Source of the DNA: Spirochaetales bacterium
GTDB lineage: Bacteria; Spirochaetota; Spirochaetia; SZUA-6; RPPD01
Direction of reading: 5' to 3'
Assembly: GCA_016930675.1 (NCBI GenBank)
Contig: JAFGGG010000043.1
Location: 1 to 64,000 of the forward strand
Length of the DNA stretch: 64,000 bases
The position numbers were made by a program, and so were the translations under genes. The notes below the pieces were generated by a model. It was given only the letters and a program-made list of their open reading frames with translations. It was not told the origin of the DNA and ran no database searches. This document shows positions 37,557-47,835 of the stretch, piece after piece. Each line of letters opens with the position of its first letter. Position 1 is the first letter of the stretch.

Positions 37557-39476
37557 ATGGGCTTAACGCTTACGGAAAAAATTCTTAAGGCTCACCTGGT
37601 CTCAGGATCGGTTAAACCCGGAGACGAGCTGTCCGTTAAAATCGACCAGACACTGACCCAGGACGCGACCGGCACCATGGTCTACCTGCAGTTCGAAGCC
37701 ATGGGCCTAAAGCGGGTTCGGACCGAACTCTCCGTGTCTTACGTGGATCATAACACACTGCAGAACGATTTCCGCAACATGGACGACCACCGCTATCTGC
37801 AGAGTGCGGCCCGCAGGTTCGGCATCTATTTTTCACGGCCCGGCAACGGCATCTGTCATCAGGTGCATCTGGAACGTTTCGGCAAACCGGGTAAAACCCT
37901 CCTCGGCTCGGACTCCCATACCCCGACCGGCGGCGGATTAGGCATGCTGGCCGTCGGAGCCGGAGGTTTGGACGTGGCCGCGGCTTTGGCCGGGGAGCCG
38001 TTCTCGCTTAACATGCCTCAGGTTGTTGGAGTAAAACTCACCGGAAGCCTTAAGCCCATGTGCGCGGCCAAAGATGTTATTCTTACCATTCTTCAGCAGG
38101 AAACCGTAAAGGGCGGCGTGGGCAAGGTATACGAATACTTCGGTCCGGGCGTGGCGACTCTTTCGGTTCCTGAACGCGCCACCATTACCAATATGGGCGC
38201 GGAGCTGGGCGCCACCTCATCGATTTTCCCATCGGACGAGATAACCAAAAGATTTCTTACCCTGCAAAAGCGCGAACAGGACTGGTCCGAACAGCACGCA
38301 GATAGCGATGCTCACTATGACAGAATTATCGAGCTCGACCTTGGCAAAATCGTGCCCATGGCGGCCCGGCCCCATATGCCGGACAGAGTGGTGCCGATAA
38401 GCGAGATTGAAGGGCTTATAATAGACCAGATCGCCATCGGATCCTGCACCAACTCTTCGATTAATGATCTGGGTATAGCGGCGGACATTCTGGGGGGAAA
38501 ACACATTCCCGAAACTGTTTCTTTGGGGATTTCTCCCGGCTCGCGGCAGGTGCTGCTCAGCGCCGACCGGGCCGGTATCCTCTCCAAGCTTATCACGGCG
38601 GGAGCCCGCATTCTGGAAAGCGCCTGCGGCCCCTGCATCGGCATGGGATTCGCGCCCTGTTCGGGAGGAATCTCGGTGCGCACCTTTAACAGAAACTTCA
38701 AGGGCAGAAGCGGAACCGGGGACGCTGCTGTTTATCTGGTTTCACCGGAAACCGCCGCGGCCGCGGCTTTACACGGAAAGCTTGTCGATCCGAGAAAGCT
38801 GGCGCTTACAAAAAGGGATTATTCCGAATTTACCGAAATCGACGACTCCATGATCATAGCACCGGCTAAAGAAAACACGGCCGCAGAGATAATCCGGGGT
38901 CCGAACATTAAACCACTGCCTTTGGCGAGCCCACCCCCTGATTCAATTCAGGCCGAGGTGTTGATCAAAACCGGAGACAATATCACCACGGATCATATCA
39001 TGCCGGCGGGAGCAAAAATTCTGCCGCTGCGCTCCAATATTCCCGAAATCGCCAAACATGTGTTCGAACAGGTGGACACGGAGTTTTACAACCGGGCGAA
39101 CAAGGCAAAGGCCGGAATAGTGGTGGGCGGCGAAAATTACGGTCAGGGATCTTCCCGCGAACACGCTGCCATTGCCCCTATGTTTTTAAAGGTAAAGGCG
39201 GTTATCGCCAAGAGCTTCGCCCGCATTCACAAAGCAAACCTCATCAACTTCGGGATCCTGCCGCTGGAGTTACAGAACACGGATGATTACGAACAGCTTG
39301 CTGTGGGCGATCAACTTACCCTCTCGGCAGTGCCTGAAAACCTAAAAAGCGGCAACCCCATTCCGGTGCGCAACAATACCAAAAACAGAGATTTTTTTGT
39401 CACCTGCGATCTTTCCCCGCGTTTTAAACAGATAATTCTGGCCGGCGGCAGACTGAACGAGATAAAAAACCGCTAG
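37557..39476 (+). CDS. acn: Aconitate hydratase
   Basis: 'LLGSDSHTPTGGGLGMLAVGAGGLDVA', 'IGSCTNSSINDLG', 'ACGPCIGMGFAPCSGGISVRTFNRNFKGRSGT', 'GENYGQGSSREHAA'. Confidence 0.92.
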   Translation: MGLTLTEKILKAHLVSGSVKPGDELSVKIDQTLTQDATGTMVYLQFEAMGLKRVRTELSVSYVDHNTLQNDFRNMDDHRYLQSAARRFGIYFSRPGNGICHQVHLERFGKPGKTLLGSDSHTPTGGGLGMLAVGAGGLDVAAALAGEPFSLNMPQVVGVKLTGSLKPMCAAKDVILTILQQETVKGGVGKVYEYFGPGVATLSVPERATITNMGAELGATSSIFPSDEITKRFLTLQKREQDWSEQHADSDAHYDRIIELDLGKIVPMAARPHMPDRVVPISEIEGLIIDQIAIGSCTNSSINDLGIAADILGGKHIPETVSLGISPGSRQVLLSADRAGILSKLITAGARILESACGPCIGMGFAPCSGGISVRTFNRNFKGRSGTGDAAVYLVSPETAAAAALHGKLVDPRKLALTKRDYSEFTEIDDSMIIAPAKENTAAEIIRGPNIKPLPLASPPPDSIQAEVLIKTGDNITTDHIMPAGAKILPLRSNIPEIAKHVFEQVDTEFYNRANKAKAGIVVGGENYGQGSSREHAAIAPMFLKVKAVIAKSFARIHKANLINFGILPLELQNTDDYEQLAVGDQLTLSAVPENLKSGNPIPVRNNTKNRDFFVTCDLSPRFKQIILAGGRLNEIKNR

Positions 39477-39477
39477 C

Positions 39478-39522
39478 CCGCTGGTTTTCCTGGCGGCTTT
39501 TTCTGAAGCAAAAAGGGCTGAT
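39478..39522. repeat. Dispersed hairpin repeat family 2, short copy (terminator-like)
   Basis: cccgctggttttcctggcggctttttctgaagcaaaaaggg. Confidence 0.5.
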
Positions 39523-39525
39523 TTT

Positions 39526-41145
39526 CTAAATTAAAATACGCGGCATAAAAAACCAGAGAGAAAAAATAAAAAGCAGCACTCCGGAGATAAGCAGTGAATA
39601 ACGACTCAATTTGTTAAAGATATCAAAAGCCACATGACGCACCATAAAAACGGCCATGGCTATCATTGCCAAAAACACAAAAATGCCAAGTCCGAAAAAT
39701 GGAATAATCAGAGGGACCAGTTCCACCTTGCCTATGGCAAGCAGCATGGTAAGGATTGCCCAGCCAAAGGGGCAGGGAGCGAGCCCCGTAAGAATGCCCA
39801 CAACAATCGCGGACTTTTTATTTTTTATGATGTTGGGAGTCACCGGATTATCTTTGTTCTTTATTTGATGAGTGCCTTTTAAAATCATAAAAACCGATAT
39901 GAAAGCCAAACCGATTCCGCCCGCGATTTGCAATATATACGTAACAGCCGCTGAATCAACAATAGACGCGAAAAGTGAAAAGGCGAAAGCCAGGAACACT
40001 ACATCAATTAAATGGGTAATGGTGAAGGTAATTATAAATCCCAAAGCATGGGGAATTTTTTTATTGCCCTCGGTAAGATAGGCAATTAATATCCCTTTTC
40101 CATGCCCCGGCATGGCGGCGTGCAAAAAGCCCAAGGCAAACACCGAGACGAGTAAAATAAGCAGACCTCCAAAAGAAAACTCTCCCGTGAAAAGGGTTTT
40201 CATATCACCTAAAATCTGCTCCAGAAAACCGGTTTCTGGTACGCGCGAATCCGTAATATTGTATTGCTTGATAAGATTGGGCAGTCCGACCTCGGAACTG
40301 CTCATAAGCACTTTTCCGCTTTCCAGTTGTTCTTTAAGCTGCGACTCGTCAATAGTGGAGGCGATCACATTTTTATCCGTATACGTTGTGCGTGTACCTG
40401 CCTGAACATCACTGCTGGCCTCATTGATCTTATCTCTTGACTGACCGTCGGAAGGACTCGGATCAAAAGGATCCCAGCCGAAGTTGAACTCTTCGGAATC
40501 GGTATACCCGTCGAAATCCGTATCCGGCGCGCCCGGATTTAATCCGTAAAGCTCCTCAAAATAATCGTTTAAACCGTCGCCGTCGGTGTCTTTTTGGTCG
40601 TCATTAAAAGCGGAAAAATCGGGATCCTCCGGATCAAACTGCCACTCCCTTATTTTACTCGTAAGCAAGACTTCTTTACTATCCTTAAATAAATTGCCGC
40701 TTTCATCCAAGAGCACAATTTTGTTGGTCTGCGTGCTAAATTGTTCGATAAAAAGATCGACATTAAAAACAATCGGATAGTCGTCCTGGTCCAGTTCAAT
40801 AAAGAAATTTATATACACACCGGAAGCGAGAATCTGAAAAACCTCCGCGTCTTCTATTGCCAACCTGGTTTTTTCTAGAAGCCCGTTCTTACCGTATACC
40901 TTAAAATGCTGATTAAAATAAGGCAGCAGGATCAGTTTAAGCTCATCGATCGAAAGCCTTTTGGGATCGACCTTGTTATCCTGAGCCAGCTTGGTTACTT
41001 CAAAAGGGTGAAGATAGCTTGTGCCGAATACTCCCTCTTCCTTAATCTGCACGGTGGTAATCGAGATATCCAATGGATGGGAAAAACCGCTTGTCCCGAT
41101 AATTATTAATATAAAAATGAGAATATATATTTTTTGAGTGTGCAT
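39526..41145 (-). CDS. NicO-like (nickel/cobalt) transporter with periplasmic domain and Ca-binding TSP3-like repeats
   Basis: 'DTDGDGLNDYFEELYGLNPGAPDTDFDGYTDSEE'; membrane 'GFLHAAMPGHGKGILIAYLTEGNKKIPHALGFIITFTITHL', 'GLAPCPFGWAIL'. Confidence 0.8.
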   Translation of the reverse strand: MHTQKIYILIFILIIIGTSGFSHPLDISITTVQIKEEGVFGTSYLHPFEVTKLAQDNKVDPKRLSIDELKLILLPYFNQHFKVYGKNGLLEKTRLAIEDAEVFQILASGVYINFFIELDQDDYPIVFNVDLFIEQFSTQTNKIVLLDESGNLFKDSKEVLLTSKIREWQFDPEDPDFSAFNDDQKDTDGDGLNDYFEELYGLNPGAPDTDFDGYTDSEEFNFGWDPFDPSPSDGQSRDKINEASSDVQAGTRTTYTDKNVIASTIDESQLKEQLESGKVLMSSSEVGLPNLIKQYNITDSRVPETGFLEQILGDMKTLFTGEFSFGGLLILLVSVFALGFLHAAMPGHGKGILIAYLTEGNKKIPHALGFIITFTITHLIDVVFLAFAFSLFASIVDSAAVTYILQIAGGIGLAFISVFMILKGTHQIKNKDNPVTPNIIKNKKSAIVVGILTGLAPCPFGWAILTMLLAIGKVELVPLIIPFFGLGIFVFLAMIAMAVFMVRHVAFDIFNKLSRYSLLISGVLLFIFSLWFFMPRILI

Positions 41146-41271
41146 TATCTATATATCCAGTATTTGTTTCTAACTTTACTATTTATCAAGACTTTACTAT
41201 ATTATGCTCAAAGCATAGTAAACATGATAGGAATTATATAAACTTTTTAAATCTTAGACAAGAGTTAAGTC

Positions 41272-42054
41272 ATGGCAACTTCATCCTATTTACATATCGC
41301 GTTAAAAGCGGCCGGGGCAGCGGCGGAGATACATAAACGTTATTTTAATAATGACGCAAAGGTCCGCGCCAAATCCTCACATTTCAATCTGCTTACCCAG
41401 GCGGATCTGGAAGCGGAACAGGCCATAGCGCGCATAATAAAAAATGAGTTCCCGGATCATAATATCATCGGCGAAGAAAACCAGTACGAGCGAACCTCCT
41501 CCCCCTATTCCTGGATCGTAGATCCTCTCGACGGCACCAACAATTTCGCGCACGGGCTGCCCATCTTTTCCGTGTCCATTGCCCTGGCCAAAGATAACGA
41601 GCCGATTATCGGCATCGTATTCGATCCCATGCGTGACGAGCTTTTCAAAGCGGTTAAAAATGAAGGCGCCTACCTGAACGATAAAAAAATAAAGGTGTCC
41701 GGCAGCGCCCTCCTTAAACAGAGCCTGCTCATAACCGGTTTCTATTACGACAGATCCCGGGCCATGAAACGTACACTGGATGATATCTATCATTTTTTCT
41801 CTGAGGGAATCATCGGCCTAAGACGCCTAGGATCCGCCGCATTGGATTTATGTTATGTAGCCTCTGGACGGGCGGACGGGTTTTGGGAATTTTTACTCAA
41901 TCCGTGGGATTTCGCCGCCGGTTCACTTATTCTGAGGGAGGCAGGAGGCAAGATTACCGATTTTAAAGGCCGCGCCATCCGGCTTGACCCCACATCCGTT
42001 TTAGCCTCCAACGGGCACATTCACGATCAGATGCTTGAGGTTTTACATAGATAA
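41272..42054 (+). CDS. suhB: Inositol monophosphatase family protein
   Basis: 'IIGEENQ', 'SWIVDPLDGTNNFAHGLPIFSVSIAL', 'LNPWDFAAGSLILREAGG'. Confidence 0.92.
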   Translation: MATSSYLHIALKAAGAAAEIHKRYFNNDAKVRAKSSHFNLLTQADLEAEQAIARIIKNEFPDHNIIGEENQYERTSSPYSWIVDPLDGTNNFAHGLPIFSVSIALAKDNEPIIGIVFDPMRDELFKAVKNEGAYLNDKKIKVSGSALLKQSLLITGFYYDRSRAMKRTLDDIYHFFSEGIIGLRRLGSAALDLCYVASGRADGFWEFLLNPWDFAAGSLILREAGGKITDFKGRAIRLDPTSVLASNGHIHDQMLEVLHR

Positions 42055-42068
42055 TAATTTTTAACTAC

Positions 42069-42098
42069 TTGACAGTTTGAGAGTAAATTCTCTAGAAT
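42069..42098 (+). promoter_or_regulatory. Sigma70-like promoter upstream of ileS
   Basis: TTGACA-18 bp-TAGAAT. Confidence 0.55.
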
Positions 42099-42103
42099 AG
42101 CAC

Positions 42104-42161
42104 ATTCAAAAAGCCACATACTCCCCGAGAACGGTGGTATGTGGCGGCTTTTTTTAAAAGC
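42104..42161 (+). terminator. Intrinsic terminator-like hairpin in the ileS leader; repeat family 2 related
   Basis: AAAAAGCCACATAC...GTATGTGGCGGCTTTTTTT. Confidence 0.7.
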
Positions 42162-42208
42162 AAATGATCCGGCCGTAGAAACCGTACCATAGAAATGAGG
42201 AGGATATT

Positions 42209-45200
42209 TTGTATAAACCGGTTGATCCGAAAGTTGATTTTGCTCGCATGGAAGAGGACATCCTCACATTCTGGGCCCAACATGATACCTTTAAAAAATC
42301 GATTGCTCAACACGAGGGCAAAGAGGAATACGTTTTTTACGACGGACCTCCTTTTGCCACCGGCTTGCCTCACTACGGTCATTTTGTGGCAAGCACCATA
42401 AAGGATATTATTCCCCGCTATCAGACTATGAAGGGTATTAAAGTGGACCGTCGTTTTGGTTGGGACTGTCACGGTCTGCCCGTGGAATACGAAATGGAGA
42501 AAGAGCTTGCGATCTCAGGCAAACGTGAAATCGAAAAATACGGGATCGCTAAATTCAATGAGGCCTGCCGCTCCATAGTGCTGCGTTACACCAAAGAATG
42601 GCGTACGGTCATAACCCGCATCGGCCGCTGGGTGGATTTTGATAATGATTATAAAACCATGGACCCCGACTATATGGAATCAATCTGGTGGGTGGTAAAA
42701 GAGTTGTGGAAGAGGGAGCTGCTTTACGAAGGTTATTATATCCTGCCCTACTGTCCGCGCTGCTCCACGGCTCTCTCCAATTTCGAACTCAATTTAGGCG
42801 GTTATAACGATGTGCAGGATCCGGCCATTACCGTACGTTTTCAATTGAAAGATCAACCCGATACCTTCATCATCGCCTGGACCACGACTCCGTGGACGCT
42901 TCCCTCCAATTTGGCTTTGGCCGTTGGAGAGAAGATCGATTACGTAAAGGTCAAGGACAAGGATGTTTTTTATATCCTGGCCAAAGACCGGCTGTCCGCT
43001 TATTATAAAGATCCCGGTGAATACACTATTGTGGAAGAGTTTAAGGGTGAACAACTGGCCGGACGCTCTTATGCGCCCTTGTTTCCCTATTTTAAGGAAC
43101 TGGCTGAAAAGAACGCGTTTACCGTGTTTTTGGGGGATTTTGTGAGCACGGAAGACGGAACCGGAGTGGTCCATATCGCGCCGGGTTTCGGTGAAGACGA
43201 CTACAACACGCTTAAAAATACGGACATTCCCACGGTTTGCCCCGTGGACGCGGAAGGAAATTTCACGGAGGACGTCAGCGACTACGCAGGTCTTTTTGTA
43301 AAGCACGCGGATAAGAGGATCATTAAAGACTTAAAGGAACGGCAAAAAATCGTAAAGCACGAAACCTACAACCACAGCTACCCGCACTGCTGGCGCTGCA
43401 AATCTCCGCTCATTTACAGGGCCATCTCTTCCTGGTTCGTCAACATCCAAAAGATAAAACAGAATCTCCTAAAAGCCAACGAGCAGATCTATTGGATGCC
43501 GGATCATCTTAAACTCGGCCGGTTCGGCAAGTGGCTGGAAGGCGCCCGCGACTGGGCCATTTCCAGAAACCGCTATTGGGGCAATCCCCTGCCTATCTGG
43601 AAGTGCGATTCGTGTCAGGAAAAAACCTGTCTGGGCTCCCGCGCCGAACTGGAACAAAAGTCCGGTAAAAAAGTGGAAGACCTGCATAAGCACTATATTG
43701 ATGAGATTACCTTTGCCTGTAATTGCGGAGGAACCATGCGCAGAATCCCCGAAGTCCTGGACTGCTGGTTCGAATCAGGAGCCATGCCCTATGCCCAGAA
43801 CCACTACCCTTTTGAGCATAAAAAACATTTCGAAGAGCATTTCCCCGCTGATTTTATAGCCGAAGGGCTGGATCAGACACGGGGCTGGTTCTATACATTG
43901 ACCGTACTGTCCGCCGCGCTGTTCGACAGGCCCGCCTTCGCCAATGTTATCGTAAACGGTCTGGTGCTGGCAGCGGACGGCAAAAAAATGTCCAAGTCGG
44001 AACGTAATTTCACGGATCCCATGAAAGTAATCCACGATTTCGGAGCCGACGCCTTGCGGCTTTATCTTATGCACTCCGCGGTGGTCAAGGCCGAAGATCT
44101 GCGTTTTTCCGATGACGGGGTAAAAGAAGTACTTAAAAACATCATTATTCCGCTGTGGAACAGTTACAGTTTTTTTGTCACCTATGCCAATATCGATAAC
44201 ATGCAGCCGCAGGCCGCGCCGGTAAATCCTCCCAATCCGCTTGACAACTGGATCCTTTCCGAAGCTGAAAGATTGGTAGCCGAGGTGACTTTGCAGTTCG
44301 ATCAATACGATCTGCAAAAGGCCATAGATCCGATCGTTGATTTTATCGATCTGTTGAACAACTGGTATATCCGACGCTCCCGCAGAAGGTTCTGGCGCTC
44401 TGAAAACGATCTTGATAAAAAGCAGGCTTACGAGACACTCTACGCCGTGCTTATGAAACTCATTCTCGTGGCGGCGCCTATCATCCCCTTTATTACCGAG
44501 GAGATTTATAAAAACCTTAAAACCGGACACATGCCGGAATCGGTTCATCTGTGCGCCTACCCGGCAGCAAACAGCGCCCTGCGTAATCCGGAACTTGACC
44601 ATAAAATGGCGCTTACCCGTCAGGCAGTGACAATGGGCCGGGCCATCCGCTCGCTTCACAACCTTAAAACCAGACAGCCGTTAAAAGCGCTGCATCTGGT
44701 TACCAAAGATAAAAAAGAAAAGGCCATCCTTTCCGAAATGCAGGAGATCATTAAAGAGGAGCTCAATGTTAAAGAAGTGATTTTCAGGGAGAACGAAGAA
44801 GAGCTCGTTGAATTCAAAGCCAAGCCGAATTACCGCGTACTGGGCAAAACATTGGGTAAAGACATGAAAAACGCAGCGGACCGCATCGCCCGGCTATCCA
44901 CCAAGGAGATACAGGCACTACAGGCGGGCGAAACGCTTTCCCTCAACCTGGGATCACAAAGCGTAACCTTAGGCCTGGACGAAATAATCGTACAGCGTGA
45001 GGAAAAACAAAACCTGAAGGTGTTGAATCAGGACAGTCTTACGGTTGCCCTGGATCCCGAATTGACCACGGAACTTTTAGAAGAGGGGATAGTAAGAGAT
45101 ATGGTAAGGGGAGTGCAAAACTTACGGAAAGAAATGGGCTTCAATGTTACCGACAGAATCACATTGAAACTCTACGGTGCGGACAGTATTTTAAAAGCTG

Positions 45201-45334
45201 TAGAACACTTTCAAGAACACCTGACTTCCGAAACCCTGGCACTATCCTGGGATTGGGAAAAACCGGCCGAAACACATGAAATTGAATGCGGTGCTGAAAA
45301 GTGCTATATTGCAATTGAGAAGGCCAAAGAATGA
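42209..45334 (+). CDS. ileS: Isoleucyl-tRNA synthetase
   Basis: TTG start with aggagg RBS; 'FYDGPPFATGLPHYGHFVASTIKD', 'WDCHGLPVEYEMEKEL', 'ADGKKMSKSERNF'; 1041 aa with long C-terminal domain. Confidence 0.95.
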   Translation: MYKPVDPKVDFARMEEDILTFWAQHDTFKKSIAQHEGKEEYVFYDGPPFATGLPHYGHFVASTIKDIIPRYQTMKGIKVDRRFGWDCHGLPVEYEMEKELAISGKREIEKYGIAKFNEACRSIVLRYTKEWRTVITRIGRWVDFDNDYKTMDPDYMESIWWVVKELWKRELLYEGYYILPYCPRCSTALSNFELNLGGYNDVQDPAITVRFQLKDQPDTFIIAWTTTPWTLPSNLALAVGEKIDYVKVKDKDVFYILAKDRLSAYYKDPGEYTIVEEFKGEQLAGRSYAPLFPYFKELAEKNAFTVFLGDFVSTEDGTGVVHIAPGFGEDDYNTLKNTDIPTVCPVDAEGNFTEDVSDYAGLFVKHADKRIIKDLKERQKIVKHETYNHSYPHCWRCKSPLIYRAISSWFVNIQKIKQNLLKANEQIYWMPDHLKLGRFGKWLEGARDWAISRNRYWGNPLPIWKCDSCQEKTCLGSRAELEQKSGKKVEDLHKHYIDEITFACNCGGTMRRIPEVLDCWFESGAMPYAQNHYPFEHKKHFEEHFPADFIAEGLDQTRGWFYTLTVLSAALFDRPAFANVIVNGLVLAADGKKMSKSERNFTDPMKVIHDFGADALRLYLMHSAVVKAEDLRFSDDGVKEVLKNIIIPLWNSYSFFVTYANIDNMQPQAAPVNPPNPLDNWILSEAERLVAEVTLQFDQYDLQKAIDPIVDFIDLLNNWYIRRSRRRFWRSENDLDKKQAYETLYAVLMKLILVAAPIIPFITEEIYKNLKTGHMPESVHLCAYPAANSALRNPELDHKMALTRQAVTMGRAIRSLHNLKTRQPLKALHLVTKDKKEKAILSEMQEIIKEELNVKEVIFRENEEELVEFKAKPNYRVLGKTLGKDMKNAADRIARLSTKEIQALQAGETLSLNLGSQSVTLGLDEIIVQREEKQNLKVLNQDSLTVALDPELTTELLEEGIVRDMVRGVQNLRKEMGFNVTDRITLKLYGADSILKAVEHFQEHLTSETLALSWDWEKPAETHEIECGAEKCYIAIEKAKE

Positions 45335-45341
45335 TCGCACT

Positions 45342-46235
45342 ATGAAAATACCAACCCTCTCTATCAGTTTAAGCTTATTATTCGTCGTATTGCTTACCGG
45401 CTGCCCCACGATACCAGTGGATAAAACCTCAGGTGATTGGCTCGGTATTCTACCGCGCGGAAACAGCTTTTATATGTACCTTAACCATAAAACCACAAAT
45501 CCCTTGATAAAAGCAATCTTGAAAAAAGCCGGGCAAGCCTCTTCCGATATAGAAGCAATACTGGATCGGACCGAGAAATCTTATATGAGCGTGCTTTTAA
45601 AACCAAAAGCCGATCCGGAGATCTCGCTGGTCTTGCTGGGGGGTTATCCCAAAGGATACATCCACGGCGCCTTGAAAAAGAATAAAGAATGGCAGCAGAT
45701 TGAGGGCTCATACACCTACTTCAAAAATATAAACACGCCGCTGCAGATCGCCATACCGAAAGCATATATGCTGCTGGTTTCAAATAATAACATCGGCACT
45801 ATGCTCACTCACTATGAGGGAGCAAGAATCTTTCCTTTGGCCGAAGACATAGATTTGGATATCGATACCAGCGACCTCCTGCTTTTTTTCCCTTTGGGAT
45901 TGGAAAACGACATGGCCGATAAGCTTAAAATCGACTGGCGCAAGATCAGCATTCAGGAAATATGGATCACAGGCCACAGTAAAGACACTGGGTTTGTATT
46001 CTCCGCTGTCTTTCTTATTGCCAATGACACGGGTGCCCGTTTATTTTCCACGATTTTTAAATTGACACTTATAAGCCTGCTGCGTGAAATCGATGTGGCA
46101 AGCGCGGGCGAGCGTTTGAAAAACGTGCAGGTTCTTATCGAAGGTACCAAGGTGAAAATTACAAATTTTTACCTGAGCGAAGAAGAATTAACCGGTGTGG
46201 TGGCGGGTATTTTACAAAAAAAAGGCCAAGACTGA
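45342..46235 (+). CDS. Hypothetical lipoprotein
   Basis: 'LLFVVLLTGCPTIP' lipobox; 1-nt overlap with hisH. Confidence 0.65.
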   Translation: MKIPTLSISLSLLFVVLLTGCPTIPVDKTSGDWLGILPRGNSFYMYLNHKTTNPLIKAILKKAGQASSDIEAILDRTEKSYMSVLLKPKADPEISLVLLGGYPKGYIHGALKKNKEWQQIEGSYTYFKNINTPLQIAIPKAYMLLVSNNNIGTMLTHYEGARIFPLAEDIDLDIDTSDLLLFFPLGLENDMADKLKIDWRKISIQEIWITGHSKDTGFVFSAVFLIANDTGARLFSTIFKLTLISLLREIDVASAGERLKNVQVLIEGTKVKITNFYLSEEELTGVVAGILQKKGQD

Positions 46236-46849
46236 TGAGTATCGCGGTAGTCGATTATAATGCCGGAAACTTACGGAGTGTTGAAACAGCCTTAAAACAC
46301 CTCCGCGCCGAGTTCTTCATCACAAGTGATCCTGATAAAATACTTAAGGCCGATAAGCTTATCTTCCCCGGCGTGGGGGAAGCGCGAGCCGCCATGAAAG
46401 TATTGCATGAAACAAATTTAGACCAGGCCATAACCGATTATTATAAAAGCGGCAGACCCTTCTTGGGCATATGTCTGGGCAGTCAAATTATATTGGACAG
46501 CTCTGAAGAAAGCCGAACGGCATGTTTGGGTCTGATTCCCGGTGTTGCCCGGCGTTTTCCCCGGCAGGCAGGTTATAAAGTACCCCATATGGGCTGGAAT
46601 CAGGTGTTACATAACGGCAGTCATTATTTATTTAAAGGAATACCGGACGCCGCATCATTTTATTTTGTGCACTCATATTATCCGGATCCGTATGAGCAGA
46701 AAGCACGGATTACGGATACGGAGTATATGATTAAATTTTGTTCGACGTTAAGCGTTAATAATCTTACCGCGGTCCAGTTTCACCCTGAAAAATCAGGTAA
46801 ATACGGACTAAAACTCTTGCAAAATTTTTTGGCCGCTCGCGGTATTTAA
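46235..46849 (+). CDS. hisH: Imidazole glycerol phosphate synthase subunit HisH
   Basis: 'IAVVDYNAGNLRSVETAL', 'FPGVGEARAAM', 'PFLGICLGSQIIL', 'VQFHPEKSGKYGLKLLQNF'. Confidence 0.93.
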   Translation: MSIAVVDYNAGNLRSVETALKHLRAEFFITSDPDKILKADKLIFPGVGEARAAMKVLHETNLDQAITDYYKSGRPFLGICLGSQIILDSSEESRTACLGLIPGVARRFPRQAGYKVPHMGWNQVLHNGSHYLFKGIPDAASFYFVHSYYPDPYEQKARITDTEYMIKFCSTLSVNNLTAVQFHPEKSGKYGLKLLQNFLAARGI

Positions 46850-46867
46850 TTCTACAGGACCATACAG

Positions 46868-47638
46868 ATGTTAGAGAAACGAATTATAATTTGCCTGGAT
46901 GTACGAAACGGACGCACTACCAAAGGAATAAAATTTAAGGAAAATATTGACATTGGTGATCCTGTGGAAATGGCCCGCTTCTATTATGAACAAGGTGTTG
47001 ACGAGCTTGTGTTCTACGACATTACAGCCTCTGCGGAAAAACGCAAAATTATGATTGATGTGGTTGCCCGGGTTGCGGAAAATATCTTCATCCCGTTCTC
47101 CGTGGGAGGCGGCATCGGATCAATTTCCGAAATGCGGAAGGTTCTGCTGGCAGGAGCGGAAAAAGTGAGTGTTAATTCACAGGCCGTGCGCAATCCGTCT
47201 CTTATTGAAGAGGGAGCTTCGCTTTTCGGGCAGCAGTGCATCGTACTGGGTATGGATGTACTACAGGACGACTCAATGCCGTCAAACTACCGGGTTGTAA
47301 TCGACGGCGGGAGAATCCCAACCGAATTGGACGCCCTGGCTTGGGCAAAACAGGCTGAAAACCTGGGCGCAGGAGAAATCGTCCTCAATTCCATAGACGC
47401 GGACGGCACACAGGAAGGTTACGAGCTTACTGTTACCAGGCTTCTTACGGAGCAGGTGGGGATTCCGGTCGTGGCTTCCGGGGGAGCGGGAAAAATCGAA
47501 CACATCCTCGATGTATTTACAAAAGCACATGCCGATGCGGCGCTTATCGCATCCATGGTGCATTTTGGCACATTTACGCTTGCGCAAATTAAATCATTTC
47601 TGCATAAAAATCAGATACCGGTGCGCTTGGATTTCTAA
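46868..47638 (+). CDS. hisF: Imidazole glycerol phosphate synthase subunit HisF
   Basis: '[22 protein letters not shown]', '[11 protein letters not shown]', '[11 protein letters not shown]', '[12 protein letters not shown]', '[12 protein letters not shown]'. Confidence 0.93.
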   Translation: MLEKRIIICLDVRNGRTTKGIKFKENIDIGDPVEMARFYYEQGVDELVFYDITASAEKRKIMIDVVARVAENIFIPFSVGGGIGSISEMRKVLLAGAEKVSVNSQAVRNPSLIEEGASLFGQQCIVLGMDVLQDDSMPSNYRVVIDGGRIPTELDALAWAKQAENLGAGEIVLNSIDADGTQEGYELTVTRLLTEQVGIPVVASGGAGKIEHILDVFTKAHADAALIASMVHFGTFTLAQIKSFLHKNQIPVRLDF

Positions 47639-47679
47639 AATCTCTCACGGGGCACACAGAGATATCTATTCTATAAATT

Positions 47680-47800
47680 GAGCTTCTTGCAAAAATGTTA
47701 TTTTTGCAAGAAGCTCCTAAAATGGAAATTGCTAAATTAATATGGTATAAAGAATTAGTATTTTACTAACTTAATACCTTTTGAGTTTTGCAATTTCCTC
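47680..47800. repeat. Dispersed palindromic repeat family 1, copy 2
   Basis: GAGCTTCTTGCAAAAAT-gtt-ATTTTTGCAAGAAGCTC (17-bp perfect stem) then ctcctaaaatggaaattgc...tatggtataaagaattagtatttt...ttttgagttttgcaatttcctca. Confidence 0.85.
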
Positions 47801-47835
47801 AATTGATAATGCTTTTCGTCTGTCACTAGATTTGG

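Noticed and set aside
43775-44659. 294-aa minus-strand ORF opposite ileS
   Set aside because: Long only because of codon bias in ileS; His/Arg-rich with no family motif.
46235-47638. hisHF as part of a sugar-amidotransferase (PseA/WbpG) locus
   Set aside because: No PseA-like or surface-polysaccharide genes adjoin it; it reads as an ordinary hisH-hisF pair.
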